A DNA stretch of 64,000 nt from Amycolatopsis sp. 195334CR (GTDB taxonomy: Bacteria > Actinomycetota > Actinomycetes > Mycobacteriales > Pseudonocardiaceae): the NCBI RefSeq assembly GCF_017309385.1, contig NZ_JAFJMJ010000003.1, positions 1,054,001 to 1,118,000 of the forward strand, given 5' to 3'. The position numbers were made by a program, and so were the translations under genes. The first letter of the stretch is position 1; each line of letters opens with the position of its first letter. Below the pieces are notes generated by a model. The model made no database searches, was not told the origin of the DNA, and saw nothing but the letters and a program-made list of their open reading frames with translations. This document shows, piece after piece, positions 45,592 through 55,731 of the stretch.

Positions 45592-46674
45592 TCAGCCGCC
45601 GCCGGCGAGCTGCTCGCTGTAGAACAGGCCGAGGCCGAACATGCAGCAGATGGCCGAGAGCAGCCAGAACCGGATGATCACCGTGGTCTCGGCCCAGCCG
45701 GCCAGTTCGAAGTGGTGGTGGAACGGCGCCATCCGGAACAACCGCCGCCGGGTGGTGCGGAAGACCGCGATCTGCAGCACCACCGAGATCATCTCGACCA
45801 TGAACAGGCCGCCGATGACGATGGCGAGCAGTTCGGTGCGGGTGGTCATGGACAGCCCGGCGACCAGGCCACCGAGGGCCAGCGAACCGGTGTCGCCCAT
45901 GAAGATCTTCGCGGGCGCGGCGTTCCACCACAGGAAGCCGACGCAGGCGCCGGTGGCGGCCGCGGCGACCACCGCGAGGTCCAGCGGGTCGCGCACGTTG
46001 TAGCAGGCGGCGGCCGGGCTCTCCGCGCAGCTGAGCCTGGCCTGCCAGAACGAGATCACCACGTAGGTGGCCAGCACCATCGCCGCCGCGCCACCGGCGA
46101 GGCCGTCCAGGCCGTCGGTGAAGTTCACCGCGTTCGACCAGCCGGAGATGACCACCAGGGTGAACAGCACGAACAGCGGGATCGGCAGCACGATCAGCTC
46201 GATGTCGCGCACGTAGGACAGGTTCATCGACGCCGGGCTGAGCCCGTTCTCGTCGGCGAACTGCAGCGCGAGCACCGCGAAGGCGACGCCGACCACGACC
46301 TGGCCGACGATCTTCGCCGTCTTGTTCAGGCCGAGGTTGCGCTGCTTGCGGATCTTGATGAAGTCGTCGAGGAAGCCCACCACGCCGAGGCCGACGCCGA
46401 GGAAGAGCACCAGCAGGCCGGAAGCCGACGGGCCGCTGCTGGAGTCGTCGCCCATCCAGTTGATCAGGTGGGCGACGAAGTAGCCGACCACCATCGCGAT
46501 GATGATCGCCACGCCACCCATGGTCGGCGTGCCGCGCTTGGACTTGTGCCCGGCCGGGCCCTCCTCGCGGATCTCCTGGCCGAAGCCCTGCCGGGAGAAC
46601 ACCCGGATCAGGTAGGGCGTGAGCAGGATGGAGACCAGCAGGCCGACGGATGCCGCGATCAGGATGCTGATCAC
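45592..46674 (-). CDS. mraY: phospho-N-acetylmuramoyl-pentapeptide-transferase
   Basis: MraY makes lipid I. The 360-residue, ten-helix protein has [13 protein letters not shown] near residues 42-54, the DDFIK metal-binding motif and [12 protein letters not shown], and ends with the [11 protein letters not shown] motif. Its GTG start overlaps the murF stop. Confidence 0.97.
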   Translation of the reverse strand: MISILIAASVGLLVSILLTPYLIRVFSRQGFGQEIREEGPAGHKSKRGTPTMGGVAIIIAMVVGYFVAHLINWMGDDSSSGPSASGLLVLFLGVGLGVVGFLDDFIKIRKQRNLGLNKTAKIVGQVVVGVAFAVLALQFADENGLSPASMNLSYVRDIELIVLPIPLFVLFTLVVISGWSNAVNFTDGLDGLAGGAAAMVLATYVVISFWQARLSCAESPAAACYNVRDPLDLAVVAAAATGACVGFLWWNAAPAKIFMGDTGSLALGGLVAGLSMTTRTELLAIVIGGLFMVEMISVVLQIAVFRTTRRRLFRMAPFHHHFELAGWAETTVIIRFWLLSAICCMFGLGLFYSEQLAGGG

Positions 46675-48137
46675 GCCTCACCGCCAGCGGGGGTGAGCAC
46701 CGCGTCGGCCACCCGCCAGAGCGCGGCGACCTTGGATGCCTTGACCAGCACCACGTCCTGCGGCCGCAGCTGTTCGCGAAGCAAGGCGATGGCGGCGTCG
46801 GTGTCGGGCACCAGGACGGACTCCTCTCCCCATGAACCTTCGTGGCTTGCGCCTTGATGCATCGCGGCGGCGTCCTCGCCGACCACCACGAGCCTGCCGA
46901 TGTTGAGCCGGACGGCCAGGCGGCCGATCTCGTCGTGCGCGGTCACGCTATCGGCACCGAGTTCGCCCATCACACCGAGGACCGCCCAAGATCGGCGGCC
47001 CGCGCTCATCGAGGCGAGCGTCTTCAGCGCCGCCCGGACCGATTCCGGGTTGGCGTTGTACGAATCGTTCAGCACGACCAGGCCGTCTTCCCTGGTCGTG
47101 ACCTCCATGCGCCGGGCCGAGCGCCGGGTCACCGCCGACAGCTGGGCGGCCACGTCGGCCAGCGAGGCGCCGAGTTCCAGTGCCACCGCGGCGGCCGAGA
47201 GCGCGTTGCCGACGTGGTGCTCGCCGTGCAGCGGCAGCTTCACCTCGGCGGAACCGGCCGGGGTGACCAGCCGGAAGGAGGCGCGGGCCTGCTCGTCGAG
47301 CACCAGGTCCTCGGCGCGGACGGTCGCGTCGGGGTGCTCGCCGACGCCGACGATCCGCGCCTTCGTCCGCGAAGCCATGCCCGCGACCAGCGGATCGTCG
47401 AAGTTGAGCACCGCGACGCCGTCCTCGGGCAGCGACTCGGGCAGCTCCCCCTTGGCCTGCGCGATGCCCTCGCGCGAGCCGAACTCGCCGACGTGCGCGC
47501 TACCCACGTTGAGCACCACGCCGATGCGCGGCGGCGCGATCTTCGCCAGCTCGGCAATGTGCCCCGGCCCGCGTGCGGACATCTCCAGCACGAGGTACCG
47601 GGTGCTCGCGTCGGCACACAGCGCGGTCCACGGGTGGCCCAGCTCGTTGTTGAAGGAGCCGGGTGGCGCGACCGTCGGGCCGAGCGGTTCGAGCAGCTGC
47701 GCGATCAGGTCCTTGGTGGAGGTCTTGCCGGAGGAACCGGTCACGCCGACCACGGTCAGCCCGGTTTTCGCCAGCTCGTCGACCACGTGCCTGGCGAGCT
47801 TGCCGAGCGCGGCCAGCACGGCGGCGCCGGAACCGTCGGTGTCGCCGCTGAGCACCATCGCGCGCTCGTTCGCCTCGCCGTCGGCCAGCGGCGGCACGAT
47901 CACCGATGGCGCGTCGACCTCACGAGCCGCGAGCACCCCGGCCGCCCCGGCGGCGACCGCCTTCCCGGCGAAGGTGTGCCCGTCGACCTTCTCCCCCGGC
48001 AGGGCGAGGAAGAGGCCGCCGTCGGTCAGCTTCCGCGAATCGAACTCCACCGAGCCGGTCACCAGCGGGCTGCCGTCGGTGCCGTGCAGCCGTCCGCCGA
48101 CGATCTCGGCGATCTCGGCCAGGGTCAGCGCGATCAC
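46671..48137 (-). CDS. murF: UDP-MurNAc-tripeptide-D-alanyl-D-alanine ligase
   Basis: MurF adds D-Ala-D-Ala. The 488-residue protein has the [23 protein letters not shown]-terminal segment, ATP loop [10 protein letters not shown] at residues 135-144 and [11 protein letters not shown]. Start is a GTG overlapping the murE stop. Confidence 0.97.
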   Translation of the reverse strand: MIALTLAEIAEIVGGRLHGTDGSPLVTGSVEFDSRKLTDGGLFLALPGEKVDGHTFAGKAVAAGAAGVLAAREVDAPSVIVPPLADGEANERAMVLSGDTDGSGAAVLAALGKLARHVVDELAKTGLTVVGVTGSSGKTSTKDLIAQLLEPLGPTVAPPGSFNNELGHPWTALCADASTRYLVLEMSARGPGHIAELAKIAPPRIGVVLNVGSAHVGEFGSREGIAQAKGELPESLPEDGVAVLNFDDPLVAGMASRTKARIVGVGEHPDATVRAEDLVLDEQARASFRLVTPAGSAEVKLPLHGEHHVGNALSAAAVALELGASLADVAAQLSAVTRRSARRMEVTTREDGLVVLNDSYNANPESVRAALKTLASMSAGRRSWAVLGVMGELGADSVTAHDEIGRLAVRLNIGRLVVVGEDAAAMHQGASHEGSWGEESVLVPDTDAAIALLREQLRPQDVVLVKASKVAALWRVADAVLTPAGGEA

Positions 48138-49729
48138 GCGTGCACCCCCAGCCGGGTGCGGATCGCGGCTTCCAGCTCGTCGCGGTCGGAGAAGGGGTGC
48201 ACCACGCCGTGTGCCTCCTGCCCGGTCTCGTGGCCCTTGCCCGCGACGAGCACGATGTCGCCGGGGCCGGCCAGTTCCACGGCACGCGCGATGGCGGCGC
48301 GCCGGTCGCCGATCTCCTCGATCTCCACCCCCGCGGCACCGGCCGCACGCGCACCGGCGAGCATCGCCGCGCGGATCGGCTCCGGTTCCTCGGAGCGGGG
48401 GTTGTCGTCGGTCACGATCAGCACGTCGCTGCGCTTGGCCGCGGCCTCGCCCATCATCGGGCGCTTGGCGGTGTCGCGGTCGCCACCGCAGCCGAGCACG
48501 GTGATCACGCGGCCGTCGGTGCGCGCGCGCAGCGCGTCGAGCGCCTGCGCCACCGCGGCCGGTTTGTGCGCGTAGTCGACCACCGCGGTGAACGGCTGTC
48601 CCAAGTGGACGCGTTCCATCCGGCCGGGCACCTCGACCGCGCCGATCCCGCGCACGATGTCGGGCAGGTCCACCCCGGTGACGTCCAGGATCGCCGCCGC
48701 CAGCAGCGCGTTGGCCACGTTGAACTCACCGGGCAAGGGGATCTTCGCCGCGGCGGTGCGCCCGCCCGGCGCGTGCAGCACGAACGACTGCTCGCCGGTG
48801 GGCAGCGCGGTCAGCTCGGTGGCGGTCCAGGCCGCCTCGTTCTCCGGTTCGGTGGACACGGTCACCGTGTGCGGGGTGACCAGCGCCTGGCCCCACGCGC
48901 TGTCGACCACCACCACCTCGGTGGTGGACCGGCCGTCGAACAGCAGCGACTTGGCGGCGAAGTAGTCCTCCATGTCGCGGTGGAAGTCCAGGTGGTCCTG
49001 GGAGAGGTTGGTGAACGCGCCGACCGCGAACCGGGTGCCGGTGACCCGGCCCAGCGCCAGCGCGTGGCTGGACACCTCCATCGCGGTGTGCGTGACGCCC
49101 TGCTCCACCATCACCGCGAACAGCGCCTGCAGATCGGGCGCCTCGGGCGTGGTGAACGCACTGGCCAGCCGCTCACCGGCGATCCGGGTCTCCACCGTGC
49201 CGATCAGCCCGGTGGTGCGCCCGGCCGCGCGCAGCCCGGAGTCGATCAGGTACGCGGTGGTGGTCTTGCCGGAGGTCCCGGTCACGCCGAGCACCGAGAG
49301 CTTCAGCGACGGCTCGCCGTAGATCCAGGCGGCCATCAGGCCGAGCGCCTGGCGCGGTTCGGGGTGCACGAGCACCGGCACCCCGGCGTCGCGCACGGCC
49401 GGGCGCTCGGCACCCGCCTCGTCGGTGAGCACCGCGGCGGCACCGGCGGCGATCGCGGCGTCGGCGAAGTCGGCGCCGTGGGCGCGGGCCCCGGGCAGGG
49501 CGGCGAACAGGTCACCGGGCAGGACGTGCTGGGCGCGCAGGGTCGCGCCGGTCACCGCGTTCTCCACGCTCTCGGGTGGCGCGATCAGCCGGGCGTCCGC
49601 ACGGGCGACCAGCGTGTTCAGCGGTACCGGCTGGGTCAGCGCCGGCCGGGGCGGTGCGACGACGGCCTTCACCGGGCTGTCCGGCACCTGCCCGCCGGAC
49701 CTGCCAGGCCCATCGTTGTTGACAGACAC
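48134..49729 (-). CDS. murE: UDP-MurNAc-L-Ala-D-Glu-meso-diaminopimelate ligase
   Basis: The 531-residue ligase has ATP loop GTSGKTTT at residues 151-158 and DDNPR near residue 440, the motif that selects meso-diaminopimelate rather than lysine. An N-terminal extension of about 35 residues is Pro-rich and probably disordered. I chose the GTG at 49729; the frame stays open far upstream into the Mce-associated gene. No ftsI lies upstream: the nearest gene, 89 bp away, encodes an Mce-associated protein on the same strand. Confidence 0.96.
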   Translation of the reverse strand: MSVNNDGPGRSGGQVPDSPVKAVVAPPRPALTQPVPLNTLVARADARLIAPPESVENAVTGATLRAQHVLPGDLFAALPGARAHGADFADAAIAAGAAAVLTDEAGAERPAVRDAGVPVLVHPEPRQALGLMAAWIYGEPSLKLSVLGVTGTSGKTTTAYLIDSGLRAAGRTTGLIGTVETRIAGERLASAFTTPEAPDLQALFAVMVEQGVTHTAMEVSSHALALGRVTGTRFAVGAFTNLSQDHLDFHRDMEDYFAAKSLLFDGRSTTEVVVVDSAWGQALVTPHTVTVSTEPENEAAWTATELTALPTGEQSFVLHAPGGRTAAAKIPLPGEFNVANALLAAAILDVTGVDLPDIVRGIGAVEVPGRMERVHLGQPFTAVVDYAHKPAAVAQALDALRARTDGRVITVLGCGGDRDTAKRPMMGEAAAKRSDVLIVTDDNPRSEEPEPIRAAMLAGARAAGAAGVEIEEIGDRRAAIARAVELAGPGDIVLVAGKGHETGQEAHGVVHPFSDRDELEAAIRTRLGVHA

Positions 49730-49818
49730 AGGCGGCAGGTTACCGGCGGCGCATCCGGGTGACCCAAGGCGGTACTGGGTGCGAGCGGCCGATCGCGCTT
49801 TGGTAGCGGTGAGCCCGG

Positions 49819-50595
49819 TTAGAGCGCGGTGAGTTCGGCGATCTTCCAGGAACCGTCGATCTTCTTCGCGTGCACGTCGAGGTGGGCGGCCGAGGAGGTT
49901 TGCCCGTTCTCGCCGGGGCGCAACGTCTGCTGGTCGAGGAACACCAGCAGACGCGCGCTGTCGGCCCGCAGTTCCCGCACGCCGGTCGAGCGGATCGTCG
50001 TGGTGCGCACCAGTTTTTCCGCCTCGGCCTGCCGCTTCGCCGCGGCGAAGCTGTCCCGGTACTGGGTGACCGCCTTGTCCACCAGCAGCCCGCCCGCGGC
50101 CCGTTCGGTGCGGTCGAGATTCGCGTAGTCGTAGGAGAAGATCGCCTTCACCGCGTCGCCGACCTGATCGGTGACCTCGGCCGTCGCCGCCGCGTCGACC
50201 AGGGCGAGATTCGCCGACGGGTCCCCTTCGGACAGCCGGCCCGCCTCCACGCCGAACCACACCGCGCACCCGGCGGCGAGCACCACCACCGCCACCAGCA
50301 CCGCGATCGACGTCGCGAGCCGGGAATCCGTTTTGCCCGTTTCCAGCGGATCTTCGGCTTCGGCCGCTTCGGCGTCTCCTCCTCGCCCGGTTTTGCCTTG
50401 CGCGGGCTCTTCAGCCCACTCGTCACCGTCGTCCATCGCGGCGTCTTCGTCTTCGGCTCGGAGGGTCCCCTCGACCCGCGCGACACTGTCGTCGTCGGGC
50501 CGGGCGGTGTCGTCGGTGCCGGAGTCGGCTTCCAGTTCCAGCGTGCCCGAGTGGGTTTCGGCCACATCGTCTTCGTCGTGCTTGTTCTTGGTCAT
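49819..50595 (-). CDS. Mce-associated membrane protein (distal)
   Basis: The 258-residue protein has an acidic 90-residue cytoplasmic N-terminus, one membrane helix (near residues 95-115) and an extracytoplasmic NTF2-like domain with the AIFSYDYANLDRTERAAGG signature seen in Mas proteins. Such proteins stabilise Mce complexes. It is the last gene of the mce unit, 1 bp after the previous one, and lies upstream of murE on the same strand. Confidence 0.85.
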   Translation of the reverse strand: MTKNKHDEDDVAETHSGTLELEADSGTDDTARPDDDSVARVEGTLRAEDEDAAMDDGDEWAEEPAQGKTGRGGDAEAAEAEDPLETGKTDSRLATSIAVLVAVVVLAAGCAVWFGVEAGRLSEGDPSANLALVDAAATAEVTDQVGDAVKAIFSYDYANLDRTERAAGGLLVDKAVTQYRDSFAAAKRQAEAEKLVRTTTIRSTGVRELRADSARLLVFLDQQTLRPGENGQTSSAAHLDVHAKKIDGSWKIAELTAL

Positions 50596-50596
50596 C

Positions 50597-51115
50597 TCAG
50601 CCCGCCTGGACGGCGCTCACCTTCCACCCCTGGTCGGTCCGGGTCAGCTCGACGGACAGCCGGCTGCGGTTGGGCACCGGCGCCTCGTTGTTGATCCCGA
50701 TCCGCACGTCCAGCACGGCGACCAGCCGCGCGGTGTCCGGCAGCAGCTCCACCAGCGCCGCCTGCCGCACCGAGGCGGTGGCCATGGTCTTGGTCTCCGC
50801 CGTGCGCTTGAGGTGTTCCTCGCGGTCGGCGGCCAGGTCCTTGCCGAACTGCCCGGTGCTGACCTGCAGCCAGCGGTCGTAGTCGAACTGCACGGTCCGG
50901 TAGTCGACCGTGTTCAACGCGGTCAGCGCGGTCGACGCGGTGGAGAGCACGTCGTCGCGCTCCCGCGCGCGGGTCAGCTCGTCGTCCTGCGCGGCGGCCC
51001 GCCAGGACCAGCCGAACCAGGCGGCCGCGGCCACGGCGAGCACCGCGAGCGCGAGCAGGCCGCGCCGCAGCTGACGGAGGTTCACGGATTTCACACGCGC
51101 ACGATTCCAGATCAA
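50597..51115 (-). CDS. Mce-associated membrane protein (proximal)
   Basis: The 172-residue protein has a basic N-terminus, one membrane helix (about 18-40) and an NTF2-like outer domain with TALNTVDYRTVQFDYDRWLQVSTGQFGKDL. The TTG at 51115 overlaps the mceF stop; a GTG at 51094 is an alternative. It probably acts with the Mce complex. Confidence 0.85.
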   Translation of the reverse strand: MIWNRARVKSVNLRQLRRGLLALAVLAVAAAAWFGWSWRAAAQDDELTRARERDDVLSTASTALTALNTVDYRTVQFDYDRWLQVSTGQFGKDLAADREEHLKRTAETKTMATASVRQAALVELLPDTARLVAVLDVRIGINNEAPVPNRSRLSVELTRTDQGWKVSAVQAG

Positions 51116-52353
51116 TCGGGCAAGCCCAAGAGCCCGCCGACATTTTCCGAGCCGGGCAGCCCGGCCAGGTCCAGCAGCCCGGGCAGCTTCACCTGCCCCG
51201 GCGGCGCCGGGGCCTGCGGAGACGGCTTCGGCACCTCCACCGGCTTGCCCGCGTACGGCGCGTTCTGCGCCCCGCGCACCCCGGTCGGGCTGCCCGGCGG
51301 TTCGGCGCAGTACGCCTGGGTGTTCGCCGGGAGTTCACTGGTGTCGTTCGCGGCTCGTTGCTTCGTACCCTCGTACCCCTTCGTGCACGAGTACGGGTCG
51401 AACAGGTTCAGCACAAAACCGAGGTGCCCCTCCCCGTTGGAGGTGACCGAACGGCTGAACGCGGAGATCACCGGGTACGCCACCAGCAGCTGCTCCACCG
51501 CGTCCACCCGCACGGTGGTGATCTGCGCGGTGGTCAGCAGGTTCGCGAACACCACGCCGAGATCGGTGCCCGAGGTGGCCAGCACGTCGCTGACCTGCCT
51601 GCTCAGCTTCGGCGCGTCGTCGATCACCTTGCGCACCTGCGGGTCGGACTCCTTCAGCTGCGCGCTGATGTCCTTGAGCCCGCTGGCCAGCGAGGTGAGG
51701 TTGTCGCCCTGGCGCCGCTGGGTGTCGAGCACCACGCGCGCGTCGGCGAGCAGCGCCCGGGTGTCGGGCAGGTGCTCGGTGGCGGTGGTGGTGAACGAGC
51801 CCGCGGTGTCCAGCAGCAGCCGCAGGTCCGGCCCGGCGTCGGCGAAGGCGAGATAGGCCTCGTCCACCACCGTGCGCAGCGACTGGGGGTCCACACTGGA
51901 CACCAGGGAGTCCAGATTGGACAGCACGGTGTCCGGCGAAACCGGGATCTGCGTGCGGTCCTTGGTGATCACACTGCCCTCCTCGAGGTAGGGCGCGTTC
52001 TCGTGCAGCGGCCGAAGATCGACGTACTGCTCCCCGACCGCCGAGCGGTTGGCCACCACCGCGGCGGTGTCGGCGGGGATCTTCGGCCCGTCGCTGTCCA
52101 GGTCCAGCCGGACGTCCACGCCGTCGGGGCGCAGCACCAGCTCGGTCACCTTGCCCACGGTCACCCCGCGGTAGGTGACCTCGGAGTTGACGAAGATGCC
52201 GCCCGAGTCGGCCAGCCGCGCGGTGACCAGGTAACCGCGGGCGCCGAGCAGCCGGTCCAGCCCGGCGTAGTTGCCACCGGCGTAGACCACCGAAACGACC
52301 GCGATCACCACGAAGGCGATCAGCTGGATGCGGTGCTTGCGCCCGAGGGTCAT
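51112..52353 (-). CDS. mceF: MCE family protein MceF
   Basis: The 413-residue protein has an N-terminal membrane helix, the MlaD-type MCE domain (GGIFVNSEVTYRGVTVGKVTEL, about 49-70), a helical rod and a Gly/Pro/Leu-rich tail (GLLDLAGLPGSENVGGLLGL). The six MCE subunits of such operons form a periplasmic tunnel for lipid import. Translationally coupled to mceE. Confidence 0.93.
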   Translation of the reverse strand: MTLGRKHRIQLIAFVVIAVVSVVYAGGNYAGLDRLLGARGYLVTARLADSGGIFVNSEVTYRGVTVGKVTELVLRPDGVDVRLDLDSDGPKIPADTAAVVANRSAVGEQYVDLRPLHENAPYLEEGSVITKDRTQIPVSPDTVLSNLDSLVSSVDPQSLRTVVDEAYLAFADAGPDLRLLLDTAGSFTTTATEHLPDTRALLADARVVLDTQRRQGDNLTSLASGLKDISAQLKESDPQVRKVIDDAPKLSRQVSDVLATSGTDLGVVFANLLTTAQITTVRVDAVEQLLVAYPVISAFSRSVTSNGEGHLGFVLNLFDPYSCTKGYEGTKQRAANDTSELPANTQAYCAEPPGSPTGVRGAQNAPYAGKPVEVPKPSPQAPAPPGQVKLPGLLDLAGLPGSENVGGLLGLPD

Positions 52354-53513
52354 CCCCCACCTCCCAGGATGCCGCCGAGCAGGCCGTCCAGCCCGCCCAG
52401 CACGCCGCCGCCCGGCACGCCCAGCTGTGGCGGCGCGGTCGGCAGCGGTAGTGACGGCGGCGGCGGGACCGCCGGGTTCTGCGGCAGGGCGATCGGCGGC
52501 TGCGAGGAGTTGAGGAAGTTCTGCACCAGTGAGTCCAGGTTGAGGTCGACGCGGGCGCGCACGTTCGCGTAGTCGCCCTTGACCACCGCGCCCGCCGCGT
52601 CCGGGAACGGGTAGGTGGGCAGGATCTTCAACGCCGTCGGCAGGTTCGACCCGGCTTCGGCGAGCTTCTCCAGCGTGGGCTCCAGCGCCCGCAGATCGGC
52701 GATCAGCTCGTCTCGGCTGGCGTTGACCGTGCTCACCGCGACCCCGGAGAGCTTGTCCAGCGACTGCAGCATGCCGACGAGCTGGTCGCGCTGCGCGGTG
52801 ACCACCCGCAGGCCGGGCGCGAGGTCGTCCAGCGCCACCTGGAGGTCCCCGGTCTGCGTGTTGAGCGTGCTGGACAGCCGGTTCAGCCCGTCGATGGCCC
52901 GGACGATCTCGCCCTTGTGCCCGTCCAGCTCGGTGGCCACTTCGTCCACTCTGGACAGCAGCGCGCGGATGTCGGCCTCGTTGCCGGACAACGCGTTCGT
53001 CAGCTCCTGGCTGATCGTGCGCAACTGGTCGATGCCACCGCCGTTGAGCAGCAGGGAAAGCGCGCCGAGCACCTCCTCGACCTCGGGGTTGCGGTTGGTC
53101 TTCGCCAGCGGGATGACCGCGCCCTCCCCGAGCCTCGCCTCCGCCGCCTCCCCGGCCGCGGGCCCGCGCAGTTCGACGAACTTCTCGCCGAGCAGGCTGG
53201 ACTGCCGCAGTTCGGCACCGGAGTTCCCGGGCAGCACCACGTCCCCGTTGACCGCGATCTTCACCACCGCGTAGTGCGTGTCCTCCGAAAGCGCGATCTC
53301 CTCGACCCGCCCGACCGGCACGTCGGCCACCTTCACCGCCGCCTGCGGCACCAGGTCCAGCACGTCGGTGAACTGCACGGTCAGCCGGTACGGGTGGTCG
53401 CCGAGATCCGCCCCGCCCGGCAGCGGGGTGTCGTACATCCCGGAGAACTCCCCGCAGCCGCCGAGCAGCAGCGTGCCCGCCAGCACCGCGGTGATTCTCG
53501 CCCGCCCGCTCAT
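52350..53513 (-). CDS. mceE: MCE family lipoprotein MceE
   Basis: The 387-residue protein has a lipobox LLLGGC with the acylated Cys at residue 20, an MCE domain (FTDVLDLVPQAAVKVADVPVGRVEEI) and a long coiled helical part, then a Pro- and Gly-rich tail. It is the lipoprotein subunit usual at position E and a substrate of LspA. ATG overlaps the mceD stop. Confidence 0.93.
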   Translation of the reverse strand: MSGRARITAVLAGTLLLGGCGEFSGMYDTPLPGGADLGDHPYRLTVQFTDVLDLVPQAAVKVADVPVGRVEEIALSEDTHYAVVKIAVNGDVVLPGNSGAELRQSSLLGEKFVELRGPAAGEAAEARLGEGAVIPLAKTNRNPEVEEVLGALSLLLNGGGIDQLRTISQELTNALSGNEADIRALLSRVDEVATELDGHKGEIVRAIDGLNRLSSTLNTQTGDLQVALDDLAPGLRVVTAQRDQLVGMLQSLDKLSGVAVSTVNASRDELIADLRALEPTLEKLAEAGSNLPTALKILPTYPFPDAAGAVVKGDYANVRARVDLNLDSLVQNFLNSSQPPIALPQNPAVPPPPSLPLPTAPPQLGVPGGGVLGGLDGLLGGILGGGG

Positions 53514-54703
53514 TTGACCCCCAGGTTGCCCGAGAGCAGGTCCACCAGCGGCAGCGGCAACGGCGGCAGTTCGCCGTTCTGGATGGAGTTCAGCATCTGC
53601 GAGAGCGAGGGCACCTTGAGCGTGCCGTCGATGATCGGCGCGAGCCCCTGGCACAACTGCCCGAGCGTGTCCGGCAGCTGCGCCGGCGTCCCCGCGCTGA
53701 CCAGCTTGCACACGGTGACCATCAGCGGGTGCGCGAGCTCGTTGGCGTTGTACCGCACCGCGATGCTGCCCGAGGCCGCGTCGTAGGTGTTGATGAAGTT
53801 CGTCATGCCGGTCGGCCCGACGTCGAGCACCTCGGCGAGCGCGCCCCGCTGGTCCACCAGCACCTTGGTGATCCCGGCCAGTTTCTCCACATTGGACCCG
53901 AGCAGGTCGCGGTTCTCTTCCACGAAGCCACGCACGTCGTCCAGCGAGGTGGCCAGCCCGGTCAGCGCGGCGCCGACGTCGTCGGACTCCGAGGACAGGT
54001 AACCGGCCACATCGGACAGCCGGGCGTAGAACTCGTTGAGCTGCTTGTCGCTGCCCGCCAGCATTTCGGTGAACGACTTGAGGTTCTTCACCGTGGCGAA
54101 CATGTCGCCCTTCGAACCCTCCAGCGTCCTGGACAGTTCGGCGAGCTGGGTGACCGTGTTGTTGAGGTTCTGCCCGTTGCCGTCGAGGTTCGCCGCCGCG
54201 GTGTCCAGCACGCGCGACAACGCGCCGTCCTGGTTGGCCCCCTGCGGTCCCAGCGCGGTCGACAGCTCGTTGAGACTGCCGTAGAGATCGTCCAGTTCGG
54301 CCGGGGTGGCCGTCCGGTCGGTGCCGATCACCGCCCCGGAAGCCAGCTCCGGTCCTTCGTCGTAGGCGGGCGTCAGCTGCACGTACCGGTCGCTGACCAG
54401 GCTCGGCGCCACCACCACCGCACCGGCGCCTTCGGGGATCTGCACACCCCCGTCCACCCGCAGCTCGACCCGCACCTGGTTGCCCTGCGGCGTCACCTCG
54501 GTGATCTCCCCGACCGGCACCCCGAGCACCCGCACCGCGGAACCGGCGTAGAGCCCGACGGTCTTCTCGAAGAACGCGGTGATCTTGGTACCACCGGGGT
54601 CGCGCACGGCGAACCACAGCCCGGCGGCGAGCACCAGCAACGCCACGCACGCCAGGGAAAGCCACGACAGCAGGCTCCGCCCGGCCCTGGTCTCGACGGT
54701 CAT
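53510..54703 (-). CDS. mceD: MCE family protein MceD
   Basis: The 397-residue protein has an N-terminal helix, an MCE domain with VGLYAGSAVRVLGVPVGEITEV near residues 47-69 and a long coiled rod. Coupled with mceC and mceE by 4-bp overlaps. Confidence 0.93.
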   Translation of the reverse strand: MTVETRAGRSLLSWLSLACVALLVLAAGLWFAVRDPGGTKITAFFEKTVGLYAGSAVRVLGVPVGEITEVTPQGNQVRVELRVDGGVQIPEGAGAVVVAPSLVSDRYVQLTPAYDEGPELASGAVIGTDRTATPAELDDLYGSLNELSTALGPQGANQDGALSRVLDTAAANLDGNGQNLNNTVTQLAELSRTLEGSKGDMFATVKNLKSFTEMLAGSDKQLNEFYARLSDVAGYLSSESDDVGAALTGLATSLDDVRGFVEENRDLLGSNVEKLAGITKVLVDQRGALAEVLDVGPTGMTNFINTYDAASGSIAVRYNANELAHPLMVTVCKLVSAGTPAQLPDTLGQLCQGLAPIIDGTLKVPSLSQMLNSIQNGELPPLPLPLVDLLSGNLGVK

Positions 54704-55731
54704 CGCGGGGCCACCCCCTGGTTCGGCGCGGCGATCGGCGGGGTGCAGCCCTCCGGGTTGATCTGCGCGCCTGCCACGGTGATCACCGGCGGCAGCAGAC
54801 CGCAGATGTAGCCCTCGAACCAGCGCCCGTTGCCGGTCGCGTTCGCGCCGATCCGGGTGAACGGGGCGAGCAGTTCCAGGCTGCGGCTGAGGTTGTCCTG
54901 GTTGCGGTGCAGCACGTCGGTGACCGTGCCGAGCTTCTCCAGCGCCGGTTTCAGCTGCCCGCGGTTGTCCGCCACCAGGCCGGAAAGCTGGTCCGACAGC
55001 TGCTTCGTGCCGTCCAGCAGCCGGGAGATCGCGTCCTGCCGGTTCTGCAACTCGGTGAGCAGGAGGTTGCCGTCCCCGATGATCCGCGACAGCTGGGCGT
55101 TGCGGTCCGACAGGGTTTTCGAGACCTGGCTGGTGTTCGACAGCAGGTTCGCGAGTTCGGTGTCCCGCGAGGACACCGTCTTCGACAGCGAGGACAGCCC
55201 GTCCAGCGCCTCGCGCAGGTGCGGCGGGGTGTCCTTGAGCGCGTCCGAGAGCACGTTGAAGCTCTGCGCCAGCTGGTCGGTGTCGACGTCCTGCACGGTG
55301 TCGGACAGCTTCTCGAAGGCGTCCTGCAGTTCGAACGGCGTGCGCGTGCGTTGCAGCGGAATGGTGTCGGCCGGGTCCTGCGGTGCCTCCCCGGCCGGGT
55401 GCAGCGCGAGGAACTTCTCCCCCAGCAAGGTCTTGATCTCGATCGAGGCGACCGTGGCGTCCGGCACGCCCACCCGCTCCACCTCGAACTCGACCAGCAC
55501 CTTCTTCCGGTCCAGCTCGACCGAGGTCACCTCGCCGACGGTCACCCCGGCCACCCGCACCTCGTTGCCCGCGGCCAGCCCGGCCGACTCGGCGAACTCG
55601 GCCGAGTAGCCGATCCCCTTGTCCAGCAAGGGAAGGTCGTTCCAGGCGTAGGTGACCACGGCGACCAGCGCGAGCAGCACCAGCGCCACGCCGCCGACCG
55701 CGGCCTGGTTCCGTTCCCGCAGCGGCGTCAT
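54700..55731 (-). CDS. mceC: MCE family protein MceC
   Basis: The 343-residue protein has an N-terminal helix, MCE domain (AGLAAGNEVRVAGVTVGEVTSVEL, about 50-73), a helical rod with heptad-like Leu spacing and the FEGYICGLLPP segment near the C-terminus. The start ATG at 55731 overlaps mceB. Confidence 0.93.
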   Translation of the reverse strand: MTPLRERNQAAVGGVALVLLALVAVVTYAWNDLPLLDKGIGYSAEFAESAGLAAGNEVRVAGVTVGEVTSVELDRKKVLVEFEVERVGVPDATVASIEIKTLLGEKFLALHPAGEAPQDPADTIPLQRTRTPFELQDAFEKLSDTVQDVDTDQLAQSFNVLSDALKDTPPHLREALDGLSSLSKTVSSRDTELANLLSNTSQVSKTLSDRNAQLSRIIGDGNLLLTELQNRQDAISRLLDGTKQLSDQLSGLVADNRGQLKPALEKLGTVTDVLHRNQDNLSRSLELLAPFTRIGANATGNGRWFEGYICGLLPPVITVAGAQINPEGCTPPIAAPNQGVAPR